From Phyllobacterium sp. 21LDTY02-6 (GTDB lineage: Bacteria; Pseudomonadota; Alphaproteobacteria; Rhizobiales; Rhizobiaceae): a DNA stretch of 64,000 nucleotides. How positions within the stretch are numbered: the stretch's first letter is position 1; each line of letters begins with the position of its first letter. This document shows positions 1 to 8,926 of this stretch, in pieces. The position numbers and the translations under genes are program-made. The stretch spans positions 923,435 to 987,434 of the forward strand of contig NZ_JAMJWD020000002.1 in assembly GCF_023554255.2 (NCBI RefSeq). The letters are read 5' to 3'. The notes beneath the pieces were generated by a model, which was given only the letters and a program-made list of their open reading frames with translations, was not told the DNA's origin and ran no database searches.

Positions 1-467
1 CCTTCCTTACCTCCGCCATCTATGGCCTGCTCACCTTCCTCGTGGTCGAAGGTCTCGGTGCCATTCTCGACGCGACCCAGGAGCAGATGGACAGCGTGCA
101 CAAGGGCGGCCTTGGCGCGTTCCTCTATCTCGAAGTGCTCGATGCGAGCTTCTCCTTCGATGGCGTCATCGGCGCCTTCGCGCTTTCGACCAATCTCTTC
201 GTCATCGCCATCGGTCTCGGCATCGGCGCGTTCTATGTGCGCTCGCTGACGATCATGCTGGTGGAGAAACAGACGCTCGGCCAGTACCGCTACCTCGAGC
301 ATGGCGCATTCTACGCGATATTGGTGCTCGCCGTGATCATGTATTGCCAGACGCTGGTGCACATCCCCGAGGTCATCACCGGCCTGATCGGCGCTGCCTT
401 GATCCTGATGTCGCTGTTCTCGTCCATCGTCTATCGGCGGCGGAACGGCGAGGTGGAAGCGGCCTGA
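1..467 (+). CDS. DUF475 (TerC-like) integral membrane protein, C-terminal part
   Basis: The reading frame is open from base 3 and ends at 467, so only the last 154 residues are present and the start lies outside the window. The visible part has several hydrophobic segments and the acidic in-membrane motif LEVLDASFSFD, followed by FALSTNLFVIAIGLGIGA. This is typical of the DUF475 branch of the TerC/Alx superfamily, which is thought to handle metal ions at the inner membrane; the substrate is not established. A strong intrinsic terminator follows about 30 bases after the stop, so it is not co-transcribed with the next gene. Confidence 0.8.
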   Translation, partial: FLTSAIYGLLTFLVVEGLGAILDATQEQMDSVHKGGLGAFLYLEVLDASFSFDGVIGAFALSTNLFVIAIGLGIGAFYVRSLTIMLVEKQTLGQYRYLEHGAFYAILVLAVIMYCQTLVHIPEVITGLIGAALILMSLFSSIVYRRRNGEVEAA

Positions 468-496
468 AGTCCAGGCAGGCTCTTTCGAGGTTTCGC

Positions 497-531
497 AAGG
501 CGCCGGGCGAAAGTCCGGCGCCTTTCCTTTT
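497..531 (+). terminator. Intrinsic terminator after the DUF475 gene
   Basis: A perfect 10-bp stem (AAGGCGCCGG / CCGGCGCCTT) encloses an 8-nt loop and runs into a T-rich tail (TTTCCTTTT). It lies about 30 bases past the stop codon at 467. Confidence 0.8.
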
Positions 532-632
532 GCGCCCTGGAAAATGCCCAGGTGCGCGGACCGGGGAACATTTGCCGTGCCGTCGGGCTTTATGGAGACG
601 TGAAGCTCCGTTCTGCCAAAGGAGGCTTGCTC

Positions 633-1310
633 ATGGGCTGGACCATTGCAGCGTCGAACGGCCCCGCCGCCCGGGCCGGCAACGCCCGACCGCGTGCGTC
701 CAAAGTCGAAACGCTGCCGGGAGGATTGCAAGAGGTCAGGCACGAGGCGGAACATTGCACGCGCTGCCATCTCTACAAATCGGCGACGCAGACCGTATTC
801 GGCGAAGGGCCGCAGGATGCGAGGATCATGTTCGTCGGCGAGCAGCCGGGCGATCAGGAGGATCTTGCCGGCCAGCCCTTCGTCGGCCCGGCGGGCAAGA
901 TGCTCGATGCGGCGCTGAAGGAGGCGGAACTCGACCGGTCGCAGGTCTATGTCACCAATGCCGTCAAGCATTTCAAGTTCACGCCGCGCGGCAAGCGCCG
1001 CATCCATCAGAAGCCGAACATGGGCGAAATCCGGCCATGCCGCTGGTGGCTCGAACATGAGCTCGGCATCGTCAAGCCGAAGCTGGTGGTCGCGCTCGGC
1101 GCAACGGCCTTGACCGCCCTGATGCAAAGAACGGAAAGGCTTGCGGATTTCCGCGGCCGCGCCGTGGCTTTCGGTGACGGCCAGCAGCTCTATACGACCG
1201 TTCATCCTTCCTATCTGCTGCGGATTCCGGATGCCGGTTCGAAGCAGATGGAAACCGCGAAGTTCGTCAGGGATATGCGGCAGATCAGGAAGCTGGCCTA
1301 TCCGGACTAG
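633..1310 (+). CDS. udgX: UdgX-type uracil-DNA glycosylase / covalent uracil-DNA binder
   Basis: A 225-residue member of the family 4/5-like uracil-DNA glycosylase superfamily. The fold is marked by GEQPGDQED (residues 69-77) and VHPSYLLR near the C-terminus. The loop KRRIH at residues 121-125 is the signature of UdgX, where the histidine is known to crosslink covalently to the abasic site after uracil release. Cys42, Cys45 and Cys136 fit an iron-sulfur site. Only three cysteines are present, so a fourth ligand would be another residue. The start at 633 is preceded by a full AAAGGAGG ribosome site 7 nt upstream; in-frame starts further up lack one. No obvious operon partner. Confidence 0.85.
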   Translation: MGWTIAASNGPAARAGNARPRASKVETLPGGLQEVRHEAEHCTRCHLYKSATQTVFGEGPQDARIMFVGEQPGDQEDLAGQPFVGPAGKMLDAALKEAELDRSQVYVTNAVKHFKFTPRGKRRIHQKPNMGEIRPCRWWLEHELGIVKPKLVVALGATALTALMQRTERLADFRGRAVAFGDGQQLYTTVHPSYLLRIPDAGSKQMETAKFVRDMRQIRKLAYPD

Positions 1311-1403
1311 TCCGCCGTGCGGCGCCGATTGGAGATATTACTTGACTGGGCGGGCCAATCGCTGGATTGACTGTGCGACAAAAACTCAAGACCCAATCGC
1401 TCA

Positions 1404-2426
1404 TTGCCGGTGCCAGATTTGCAAACATTGTCAAAGTCCCAGATCGCTTCCTATGTTCTGGCCGCGGCCGCCCTGTTCGGCGTGCTGCAACTCGGTCTGC
1501 TCTCGGCCCTGCTGTCGGGCCTGCTGGTCTACAGTCTCGTCCACATGGCGGCTCCCGTTCTCGGCCGCCTCGGTGTGTCGAACGGATTCACGCGGACGCT
1601 CGCTCTCGCGCTGTTGAGCCTGATCTTCATCGTGCTCATCGTCGTCGGGGTGACGAGCGCCGTTTCGCTGCTCGCCGACAATACGGAAGGCATCGTGTCG
1701 CTGTTTCAGAAGATGGCGGAGATCATCGATACGGCGCAGGTTCACCTGCCGGCCTGGGCGCGCGAATATTTCCCGAGCAATCTCGAAGAACTCGAGAGTC
1801 TCGCAGCCCGCTGGCTCCGCGATCATGCCGGGCAACTGCAGCTCGTCGGCAGGGACATCGGCGTGCTGATCATCCGCGTCGTCCTCGGCATGGTCGTCGG
1901 CGGCCTCATTGCCCTGACCTCCTTTGCTGACAGCAGGTGGCCCGGGCCGCTGGCCGTGGCGCTGACGGAGCGGGCGGAATTCCTCAGCAACGCCTTCCGC
2001 AACATCGTCTTTTCGCAGCTGCGCATTTCAGCGCTCAATACCTTCTTCACCGCGATATTCCTTGCCGGGGTGCTTCCGGCCTTCGGCGTGCATCTGCCTC
2101 TCGTCAAGACGATGATCGCCGTGACATTCCTGGTCGGGCTGCTGCCGGTGATCGGCAACCTCATCTCCAACACGGTGATCGTGATCGTGGCGCTGAGCGT
2201 TTCCTTCGTCGCCGCGGTCGGTTCGCTGGCCTTCCTGGTGATCATCCACAAGCTCGAATATTTCATGAATGCGAAGATCATCGGGTCGCGCATCAAGGCG
2301 CGGGCGTGGGAATTGCTGCTCGCCATGATCGTGCTGGAGGCGTGGTTCGGCATTTCGGGGCTGATAGCGGCGCCGATCTACTACGCCTACGCCAAGGATG
2401 AATTGAAACAGCGCCACCTCATCTGA
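1404..2426 (+). CDS. AI-2E family transporter (UPF0118/PerM-type)
   Basis: About 340 residues with paired N-terminal membrane helices, a soluble segment (about residues 95-150), and a C-terminal block of helices. The FSQLRISALNTFFTAIF and GLLPVIGNLISNT segments are characteristic of the AI-2E/PerM family. Members are inner-membrane proteins, some linked to autoinducer-2 or ion export; the substrate of this copy cannot be read from sequence. The first in-frame start is a TTG at 1404, with a GTG two codons later, so the exact N-terminus is uncertain. It is not visibly coupled to its neighbours. Confidence 0.8.
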   Translation: MPVPDLQTLSKSQIASYVLAAAALFGVLQLGLLSALLSGLLVYSLVHMAAPVLGRLGVSNGFTRTLALALLSLIFIVLIVVGVTSAVSLLADNTEGIVSLFQKMAEIIDTAQVHLPAWAREYFPSNLEELESLAARWLRDHAGQLQLVGRDIGVLIIRVVLGMVVGGLIALTSFADSRWPGPLAVALTERAEFLSNAFRNIVFSQLRISALNTFFTAIFLAGVLPAFGVHLPLVKTMIAVTFLVGLLPVIGNLISNTVIVIVALSVSFVAAVGSLAFLVIIHKLEYFMNAKIIGSRIKARAWELLLAMIVLEAWFGISGLIAAPIYYAYAKDELKQRHLI

Positions 2427-2490
2427 GAATCCTCTGGTCCGGCCAACCGGTTGCGGCTAGACTGGCGGCACAGCAAATCTGGAGTCCACC

Positions 2491-2856
2491 ATGCCGCCAT
2501 TTCCCAATGAGGTCAGATCCATTCTCAACCGGGTCATGGGTTCGTCGCCGGCGGATCTGCGGCTCATGGCGCAGCGGCTTCACGATCATGCGGTGGAAGA
2601 GCGCATGCCGGCCGACGAGGTGAAATCCCATCTCGCCGAACTCGGCTACGGCAATATTTCCGATTTCTGCAAGGATTTGGAGCTGCCGGCGCATGTGGCG
2701 GAGCGCTGGGAGCGCTTCGGCGTGTCGTCGGAGATGAAGCAGGTATTCGGCATGCTGATCAAGCAGCGCAAGAAGTTTGCCGATGCGGCGGCGGAGTTCG
2801 AGGCGATCACGCATATGGGGCTGATGGATTTCCTGCGCAGCCGCGGCGTCCTCTAA
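2491..2856 (+). CDS. Small helical hypothetical protein
   Basis: A 121-residue protein that I do not recognise. It starts at an ATG with GGAG seven bases upstream. It looks almost entirely helical and soluble, with no signal peptide. The central segment around DFCKDLELPAHVAERW resembles a helix-turn-helix in spacing, so a DNA-binding or adaptor role is possible but unproven. The end overlaps the convergent SorC-type regulator gene by four bases. Confidence 0.6.
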   Translation: MPPFPNEVRSILNRVMGSSPADLRLMAQRLHDHAVEERMPADEVKSHLAELGYGNISDFCKDLELPAHVAERWERFGVSSEMKQVFGMLIKQRKKFADAAAEFEAITHMGLMDFLRSRGVL

Positions 2857-3806
2857 TATTTCGCCAGCAGCGCCGCGGCGGTATCGCTGTCGGTGATCAG
2901 CACCTTGGCGGCGACGACCTTCAATGCAGCGCGGATGGCCTCGGTCTTGGCAGTTCCGCCGGCGGCAAGCACCACATTCGGAATGCGCGCCACTGTTGGA
3001 AGGTCGATCGCCATGATCTGCCGGTTCACCTCGTGGTCGATCAGGCGCCCCTCCGCGTCGATGACGTAGCATAATATGTTCGCCACCGCGCCCTTGGCGG
3101 TCAAAGGCCCGATCAGGCTCGCCGACAGGATGTCATGCCTGAATATGGTCGATTCCGGCGTTATGCCCCCGACGGTCAGGAGGGCGATGTCAGCCGCCTC
3201 CGCGCGCTGCTTGACGTCCTTCAGCGACTCCTGCTGCCACAGTGCGTCGCGCAAGGAAGCATTGTCGACCACCACCGGCGCGGTGATCTGGTAACTGTCG
3301 ACCCCATAGGCCTCCGCGACGCGGGCGGCGACGATCGACGGGTTGACCCAGCGGGAATGCGGCAGGCTGCCGACGAGCGCCACGACCGACGCATCCTTCA
3401 GCTGGCGCTTTTCGATGAAGCGCAGGCTGGCATAGAGGGTGGCGCCGCCGCCGATGGCGAGCGTCATGCCGTCCTGCATCGATTCGCCGAGATAGGAGGC
3501 CACCGCATGGCCTATCGCCGTTTCGAGGTGTTCTTCGCTGCTGGGCGTCGGGATGACGATGGCCGAAGACAGGTTCCAGCGTTTTTCGAGTTCCCGCTCC
3601 AGCGCGATCTGCTCTGCCGTCACGCCGTTGATGGTGGTGACGACAATGCCTTCGGACGTGCACGCCGCCAGCGTGCGCATCACCTTTACCCGGCTCACCT
3701 GCAGCTTTTCCGCGATCTGTTCCTGCGTCAGCCCCTCGACATAATAGAGCCAGGCCGTCTTCACCTTCAAATTCGACGAAGTCATCGGAAGTTCCGCCTG
3801 TTCCAT
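2853..3806 (-). CDS. SorC/DeoR-type sugar-binding transcriptional regulator
   Basis: A 317-residue regulator. An N-terminal helix-turn-helix (about residues 15-55, LTQEQIAEKLQVSRVKVMR) is followed by a sugar-phosphate-binding domain of the SorC/CggR type with the loop AIGGGATLYASL, the IVAARVAEAYG segment and a C-terminal LAAGGTAKTEAIRAAL motif. Effectors of this family are usually phosphorylated sugars or related metabolites. The start at 3806 has GGGGGAG just upstream; an upstream in-frame ATG at 3845 lacks such a site. The gene is divergent from the ABC transporter operon at 4017 and is its likely regulator. Confidence 0.85.
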   Translation of the reverse strand: MEQAELPMTSSNLKVKTAWLYYVEGLTQEQIAEKLQVSRVKVMRTLAACTSEGIVVTTINGVTAEQIALERELEKRWNLSSAIVIPTPSSEEHLETAIGHAVASYLGESMQDGMTLAIGGGATLYASLRFIEKRQLKDASVVALVGSLPHSRWVNPSIVAARVAEAYGVDSYQITAPVVVDNASLRDALWQQESLKDVKQRAEAADIALLTVGGITPESTIFRHDILSASLIGPLTAKGAVANILCYVIDAEGRLIDHEVNRQIMAIDLPTVARIPNVVLAAGGTAKTEAIRAALKVVAAKVLITDSDTAAALLAKY

Positions 3807-3864
3807 CCCAATCTCCCCCTTCGGAATATCTGCTAGCATGCCCAAACTGTCATATAAGCTTCAT

Positions 3865-3898
3865 TGTTCAAATGTATTTGACAAGTGACAAATGAACA
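3865..3898. promoter_or_regulatory. Inverted repeat in the SorC/ABC divergent region (candidate operator)
   Basis: The half-sites TGTTCAAATGT (3865-3875) and ACAAATGAACA (3888-3898) form an 11-bp inverted repeat with two mismatches around a 12-bp centre. It sits midway between the divergent genes and overlaps the candidate promoter, as expected for an operator of the adjacent SorC-type regulator. The assignment to that protein is inference. Confidence 0.45.
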
Positions 3899-3906
3899 TG
3901 AACTAT
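3878..3906 (+). promoter_or_regulatory. Candidate sigma70-type promoter of the ABC transporter operon
   Basis: TTGACA at 3878-3883 is followed 17 bp later by AACTAT (TATCAT is also nearby). It reads toward the binding-protein gene at 4017. The -35 box lies between the two half-sites of the candidate operator, which would fit repression. Confidence 0.4.
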
Positions 3907-4016
3907 CATTGCCAGCATGGTCGAAGCTATACAATGGCCGGCCATGCGTGGAGGATGATTTTCGTGGAACCGCAACCTTTCCACCGAACACCAGAATCCC
4001 TGGGAGGAGAAAGAAA

Positions 4017-5003
4017 ATGAAAAAAGTCGCAAGAATGTTGTTGGGCGCGCCGGTACTGCTGGCAGCTTCGCTGGCCCTGGGCAGTGCCTGGGCGGAAAAT
4101 CTTACCCTGTACACGTCGCAACCCGATGCCGATGCCGCCAAGACGGTGGAAGCGTTCAAGAAGGTCAATCCGGATATCGAAGTCCAGGTCTATCGTTCGG
4201 GCACGAGCGAGATCATGAGCAAGCTTGCGGCGGAATTCGCCGCCGGTGCCGCCCAGGCCGACGTCCTGCTCATCGCCGATGCCGTCAGCATGGAAAGCCT
4301 GAAGAAGCAGGACAAGCTCCAGGCTTACGAGAAAGCCAATGTCGAAGGTTTCGCCGCTGATTCCTACGATCCCGGCAAGACCTATTTCGGTAGCAAGCTG
4401 ATCACCACCGGCATCGCCTACAATTCGGCCGCTCCGAGCAAGCCCGCGCATTGGGCCGATCTGGCGAAGCCGGAATATAAGGGCGCGATCGTGATGCCGA
4501 GCCCGCTTTACTCGGGCGCTGCCGCCTATCTCCTGAGCGGCTTCGTCGCCAATCCCGAGTTCGGCTGGGACTATTTCGAGAAGCTGAAGGCCAATGAAAC
4601 GGTCAGCGTCCGTGGCAATGGCGCGGTGTTGAAGTCGGTCGCCAGCGGCGAGAAGCCCTATGGCATTCTCGTCGACTTCATGGCGCTCAACGCCAAGGCC
4701 AAGGGTTCGCCGATCGAGTTCGTGTTCCCGAGCGAAGGCGTTCCTGCGGTCACCGAGCCGGTTGCGATCATGGCCGGCGCCAAGAACGTACCGGCAGCGC
4801 AGAAATTCGTCGACTTCATCCTGTCCGACGAAGGCCAGAAACTGGCGCTCGAACAGGGATATCTGCCGGCGAAGCCCAGCATCGGCCGGCCGGGCTGGCT
4901 GCCGGAAGGCGTCGAGGTCAAGGTCATGCCGATCGAGACGCAGAAGGTTCTGCAGCAGACCGATGCCGACAAGGCGAAGTTCGGCCAAATGTTCGGTGGC
5001 TGA
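4017..5003 (+). CDS. ABC transporter periplasmic binding protein (Fe3+/AfuA-type family)
   Basis: A 328-residue secreted binding protein. A signal peptide (MKKVARMLLGAPVLLAAS, cleavage near AWA-EN) precedes a two-lobed fold starting NLTLYTSQPDADAAKTVEAF. This family includes ferric-iron, thiamine, putrescine and 2-aminoethylphosphonate binders, so the family alone does not give the ligand. The clustered tyrosines of classic FbpA iron sites are not evident. ATG 4017 has a strong GGGAGGAGA site. It is the first gene of an operon with permease, ATPase, hydrolase and SurE genes. Confidence 0.85.
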   Translation: MKKVARMLLGAPVLLAASLALGSAWAENLTLYTSQPDADAAKTVEAFKKVNPDIEVQVYRSGTSEIMSKLAAEFAAGAAQADVLLIADAVSMESLKKQDKLQAYEKANVEGFAADSYDPGKTYFGSKLITTGIAYNSAAPSKPAHWADLAKPEYKGAIVMPSPLYSGAAAYLLSGFVANPEFGWDYFEKLKANETVSVRGNGAVLKSVASGEKPYGILVDFMALNAKAKGSPIEFVFPSEGVPAVTEPVAIMAGAKNVPAAQKFVDFILSDEGQKLALEQGYLPAKPSIGRPGWLPEGVEVKVMPIETQKVLQQTDADKAKFGQMFGG

Positions 5004-6711
5004 TTTGCCATTGACTGGCGCAAGGAAATATCAGGGCTCGGATGGAGCCCTGATTGCCGGCGTGGCGATCATCGTGGCGATGCTGTCCATCGTGCCGATG
5101 TTTCGTCTCGCATTCGAAATTGTCATGCCTCAGGGCAGCCTCTCGGCGGCCCCCACCATCGCCGCGCTCTCGGGTTCGGCCACCTGGACGGCGACGCTGC
5201 ATTCGCTTCAGGTCGGCATTGGCGGCACCCTGCTTGCCGTCGTGCTCGGCACGGCGGTTGCGCTTCTCGTCAGCCTGACCGATGTGCGCGGCCGTGGCCC
5301 CTTCGTGCTTTTCTACGTCGTGCCGCTGCTGATCGCGCCGCAGGTGACCGCCCTTGCATGGCTGCAGCTTTTCGGCCCGGCGAGCCCCTTCCTGAAGCTT
5401 ATCGGCATGGCGCCGCCGCTCGGCACCCGCAATCCGCTTTATTCGACCGGCGGCATCATCGCGCTGCTCGGCGTGCAATATGCGCCGCTGGTGTTCCTGA
5501 TGGTGCGGGCAGGGCTGCGCAAGCTGCCGCGCGAACTGGTCGAGGCGGGCTTGAGCAGCGGCGCCGGGCGGTGGACGGTGGTCGGCACGATCATCCTGCC
5601 ATTGATGACGCCTTCCATCATCGGGGCGACCGCCCTTGCCTTCGTCTCCTGCGTCGGGAATTTCGGCATTCCCGCCTTTCTCGGCATTCCCGCCGGCTAT
5701 CTCGTCCTGCCGACATTGATCTATCAGCGGCTTGCAAGCGGCGGGCCCGCAGTATTGTCGGAGGTCGCCGTCCTCTCCATGCTGATCGGGCTGATCGCGA
5801 TGGCGGGGATACTGGCGCAGGATTTCGCCGCCAGGCGGCGCGACTATCGTATCACATCCGCCTCTCTCACCGCCGCGCCATTCACGCTTGGAAAGTGGCG
5901 GCCGCTCGCCGAATTGCTGATGTGGCTGGTGGTCATCGTGGTGCTGGTCCTGCCGATCCTCGGACTGCTGCTGACCTCGCTCGTCGCGGCCTATGGCGTG
6001 CCGCTCACCATGAAGACGGTCACCCTCGCCAATTACGAGTTCGTCCTGTTCGAGCACGCGGCCGCCAGGCGCGCCTTCTTCAACAGCTTCGGCCTGTCAT
6101 TGGCCGCCGCGGCCTTCGCCGTGGTGATCGCGGTGCCGCTCGCCTATCTCATCACCTGGCGCAAGCGCTGGTGGACACGTTTCCTCAATCTTTCCGCCGA
6201 GCTTCCCTATGCGCTGCCGGGCGTGGTGCTGGCCATCGCCTCGCTGCTGCTGTTTCTCAAGCCGCTGCCGGTGATCGGGCTCCACATCTACAATACGATC
6301 TGGATCATCCTCTATGCCTATCTTGCCCGCTTCCTGGTGCTTGCGCTGCGGCCGACCATCAGCGGGCTGCATCAGATCGACAGGTCGCTCGAAGAGGCGG
6401 CGCAGGTCGCCGGCGCCGGTCTGTATCGCCGCTTGCGGACCATCGTATTCCCGCTTGTCGCACCGGCGACGCTGGCGGGCGGCGTGCTGATATTCATGAC
6501 CGCTTTCAGCGAATTGACGGTTTCGGCGCTGCTCTGGGCCTCCGGCTCGGAGACGATCGGCGTCGTCATCTTCTCGTTCGAACAGGGCGGCGATTCCAAT
6601 TATGCCGCCGCGGTCTCGACCCTGACCGTGCTGGTCACCTTCGTGCTGATGCTCTTCACCAACCTCTTTGCACGGCATCTACCATCCGGAGTACTCCCAT
6701 GGCGGGATTGA
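4996..6711 (+). CDS. ABC transporter permease, two fused permease domains
   Basis: A 571-residue inner-membrane protein with two tandem binding-protein-dependent permease modules of about six helices each, as in FbpB/AfuB-type importers. EAA-loop motifs are seen as LVEAGLSSGAGRWTV in the first half and LEEAAQVAGAGLYRR in the second. The proposed GTG start at 4996 overlaps the end of the binding-protein gene by 8 bases, which fits translational coupling. A TTG at 5005 is an alternative. The 3' end overlaps the ATPase gene by 13 bases. Confidence 0.85.
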   Translation: MADLPLTGARKYQGSDGALIAGVAIIVAMLSIVPMFRLAFEIVMPQGSLSAAPTIAALSGSATWTATLHSLQVGIGGTLLAVVLGTAVALLVSLTDVRGRGPFVLFYVVPLLIAPQVTALAWLQLFGPASPFLKLIGMAPPLGTRNPLYSTGGIIALLGVQYAPLVFLMVRAGLRKLPRELVEAGLSSGAGRWTVVGTIILPLMTPSIIGATALAFVSCVGNFGIPAFLGIPAGYLVLPTLIYQRLASGGPAVLSEVAVLSMLIGLIAMAGILAQDFAARRRDYRITSASLTAAPFTLGKWRPLAELLMWLVVIVVLVLPILGLLLTSLVAAYGVPLTMKTVTLANYEFVLFEHAAARRAFFNSFGLSLAAAAFAVVIAVPLAYLITWRKRWWTRFLNLSAELPYALPGVVLAIASLLLFLKPLPVIGLHIYNTIWIILYAYLARFLVLALRPTISGLHQIDRSLEEAAQVAGAGLYRRLRTIVFPLVAPATLAGGVLIFMTAFSELTVSALLWASGSETIGVVIFSFEQGGDSNYAAAVSTLTVLVTFVLMLFTNLFARHLPSGVLPWRD

Positions 6712-7772
6712 AGCTTGAAAACGTCACCAAGACATTCGGCGATCATGACGCCGTCTCGAATGTCTCCATGAATGTCGCCAATGGCGAGTTCGTTGCCGTG
6801 CTCGGCCCTTCGGGCTGCGGCAAGACCACGCTGCTGCGGCTGGTGGCGGGCTTCGAGCAATTGAACGCCGGGCAGATCATCGTCGGCGGCGAGGTGATGT
6901 CCGCGCCCGGGCAGAGCGTGCCGCCGGAACTGCGGCGCGTCGGCATCGTCTTCCAGAACTACGCGCTGTGGCCGCACATGACCGTGGCGGAAAATGTCGG
7001 CTACAGCCTGAAAGTCGCCAAGGTCGACAGGGCGACGCGGGAGAAGCGGGTGGCCGATGCGCTGGCACTGGTCGATCTGCAGGGTTATGGCGACCGCCGG
7101 CCGGCCAATCTTTCCGGCGGCCAACGCCAGCGCGTGGCGCTTGCGCGCTGCCTCGTATCCGCGCCGTCGCTGGTGCTATTCGATGAGCCGCTTGCCAATC
7201 TCGACGTGCATCTCCGCGCCGCGATGGAGGATGAATTCGCCGCCTTTCACAAGCGCACCGGCACGACGATCATCTACATCACCCACGACCAGGCGGAAGC
7301 CATGGCCCTCGCGGACCGGATTGCGGTGATGGATCGCGGCCGCCTGATCCAGTTCGCGACGCCGCGCGAACTCTACGAGGAGCCCGCAACGGAAATGGTC
7401 GCTTCCTTCATCGCGCAGGGCATGGTCGTACCGTGCGAAGTTCTCTCCAACGAGACGAACGGTCGCTGCCGGGTGCGGGTGCTGGGACAGGAGGCGGAAT
7501 TCCGCTGCCGCAAAGGCCAAGGCGTGACCGCTGATGCAAAGGTGTGCATACGCTCGGCCGATATCAGCGCCGGCGGCGATGGCCCCATCGGCGTCATCGT
7601 CAGGCGCAGCGTCTACAAGGGCGGCGGCTCGCGCATCGAGGCAGTCGCCAAGGCGGATGAATCCGTCGACCTGCATTTCGAGCTCGCCGATCCGCACCGG
7701 CTGGAGGAGGGCGCCACCGCGCGCATTTCCATCGGGTCGGGCTGGGTCATACCCGCCGAGGGGGCAGCTTGA
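6699..7772 (+). CDS. ABC transporter ATP-binding protein
   Basis: A 357-residue ATPase of the polyamine/iron (PotA/FbpC) type. The Walker A motif is GPSGCGKTT, the signature LSGGQRQRVALAR, the Walker B VLFDEPLANLD, and the H-loop YITHDQAEAMALAD. A C-terminal TOBE-like domain (about residues 240-357) may sense substrate or help regulate transport. It overlaps the permease gene upstream, and its stop codon overlaps the next ATG by one base, so the five genes form a tight operon. Confidence 0.9.
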   Translation: MAGLKLENVTKTFGDHDAVSNVSMNVANGEFVAVLGPSGCGKTTLLRLVAGFEQLNAGQIIVGGEVMSAPGQSVPPELRRVGIVFQNYALWPHMTVAENVGYSLKVAKVDRATREKRVADALALVDLQGYGDRRPANLSGGQRQRVALARCLVSAPSLVLFDEPLANLDVHLRAAMEDEFAAFHKRTGTTIIYITHDQAEAMALADRIAVMDRGRLIQFATPRELYEEPATEMVASFIAQGMVVPCEVLSNETNGRCRVRVLGQEAEFRCRKGQGVTADAKVCIRSADISAGGDGPIGVIVRRSVYKGGGSRIEAVAKADESVDLHFELADPHRLEEGATARISIGSGWVIPAEGAA

Positions 7773-8923
7773 TGCGCGTGGACTTCCATGGCGGCTTTGG
7801 TGAAAAGGGCCGCACCAGCCTCGGCATATCCGAGGGCAATTCAAACCTGCTTTTCGATGCCGGCATCAAGGTCGGCGCGAAGGGGCGCGACTACTACCCC
7901 ATGATCGAGGCCGACGCCGCGGCGGCACTCGACGCGGTGTTCATCTCCCATGCGCATGAGGATCATATTGGCGGCCTGGCCTGGCTCTGGGCGCAGGGCT
8001 TTCGCGGCCGCATCGCCATGACGGCGGAAACTCTGGCCGAGATGCCGGCCATGCTCGCACAATATGGCGAGGCCGAGCATCTCGGCGCGCTGCCGGAGCT
8101 TGCGGCGCATGTCGAACTGTTCGAACCCGGCGACGATATCACCATAGGCGGCATCGAGGTCGGCACCGGCCGCTCCGGCCATGTCGCCGGCGGGGTCTGG
8201 TATGCGGCGAGGCTGGAGGGCAGGCGCATCGTCTACACCGCCGACATCGTTCCCGACAGCGCTGTCTTCGCCATGGACCCGATACCGGCCTGCGACCTGC
8301 TGGTCTTCGACGCCTCCTATGGCGATGACGCCATTTCAGGGGCGGATCGCGCCCATGCCATAAAGGCCTGGATAGAAGAACAGTCCAGCGGCTGCCTCCT
8401 GCCGGTACCGCTATCGGGCAAGCCATTGGAATTGATCGCCATCCTGCCGGAGCGCTTCGCCGTCCATGCGTCGATGCGCGACGCCATTGCGGCGCAGGTC
8501 TCCGCCGGCAATGCGCTGAAGCATGGCGCCCGCGCGCTGCTTGAGCGCAAGCTGCAACGGGCGGTGGACTGGTCGGACGGCGATGCGCTGCCCGATTGCC
8601 CCTTGCTGACCTTTGACGGCATGGGCAGCGCCGGCCCCTCGGTTGAAGCCATCGCCGCCGCCGCCGCGCAGGACTATCCCGTTCTGCTGACCGGCCATAT
8701 TCCGGCCAATACGCCGGCAAGTTCGCTGCACGGGGCGGGCCGCGCGGCGTGGATCCGCCTGCCGACGCACCCGACGAGGCCGGCAAACGTGAAAATCTGG
8801 CACGAGGCCGGTCAGCCACTGGCGGTCGGCCATTCCTGCGAGCGTGGCGCGTTGCAAGCCCTGAAAGCGCATATGCCGAGGCTCGACGACGCCATTATAT
8901 CCGGCGACCATCTGTTTCTGTGA
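7772..8923 (+). CDS. Metallo-beta-lactamase fold hydrolase, beta-CASP-like
   Basis: About 383 residues. The zinc motif SHAHEDH lies near residue 60, with further ligands suggested by GRSGHVAG and YTADIV. The second half contains LLPVPLSGKPLEL, LLTGHIPANTP and a late AVGHS histidine, which resemble the beta-CASP region of RNase J and CPSF-type nucleases. The protein has no signal peptide, so it is cytoplasmic. ATG 7772 overlaps the ATPase stop (TGATG). Its place in a transporter operon suggests it acts on the imported compound; whether it cuts nucleic acid or a small phosphoester is unknown. Confidence 0.75.
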   Translation: MRVDFHGGFGEKGRTSLGISEGNSNLLFDAGIKVGAKGRDYYPMIEADAAAALDAVFISHAHEDHIGGLAWLWAQGFRGRIAMTAETLAEMPAMLAQYGEAEHLGALPELAAHVELFEPGDDITIGGIEVGTGRSGHVAGGVWYAARLEGRRIVYTADIVPDSAVFAMDPIPACDLLVFDASYGDDAISGADRAHAIKAWIEEQSSGCLLPVPLSGKPLELIAILPERFAVHASMRDAIAAQVSAGNALKHGARALLERKLQRAVDWSDGDALPDCPLLTFDGMGSAGPSVEAIAAAAAQDYPVLLTGHIPANTPASSLHGAGRAAWIRLPTHPTRPANVKIWHEAGQPLAVGHSCERGALQALKAHMPRLDDAIISGDHLFL

Positions 8924-8926
8924 GGC

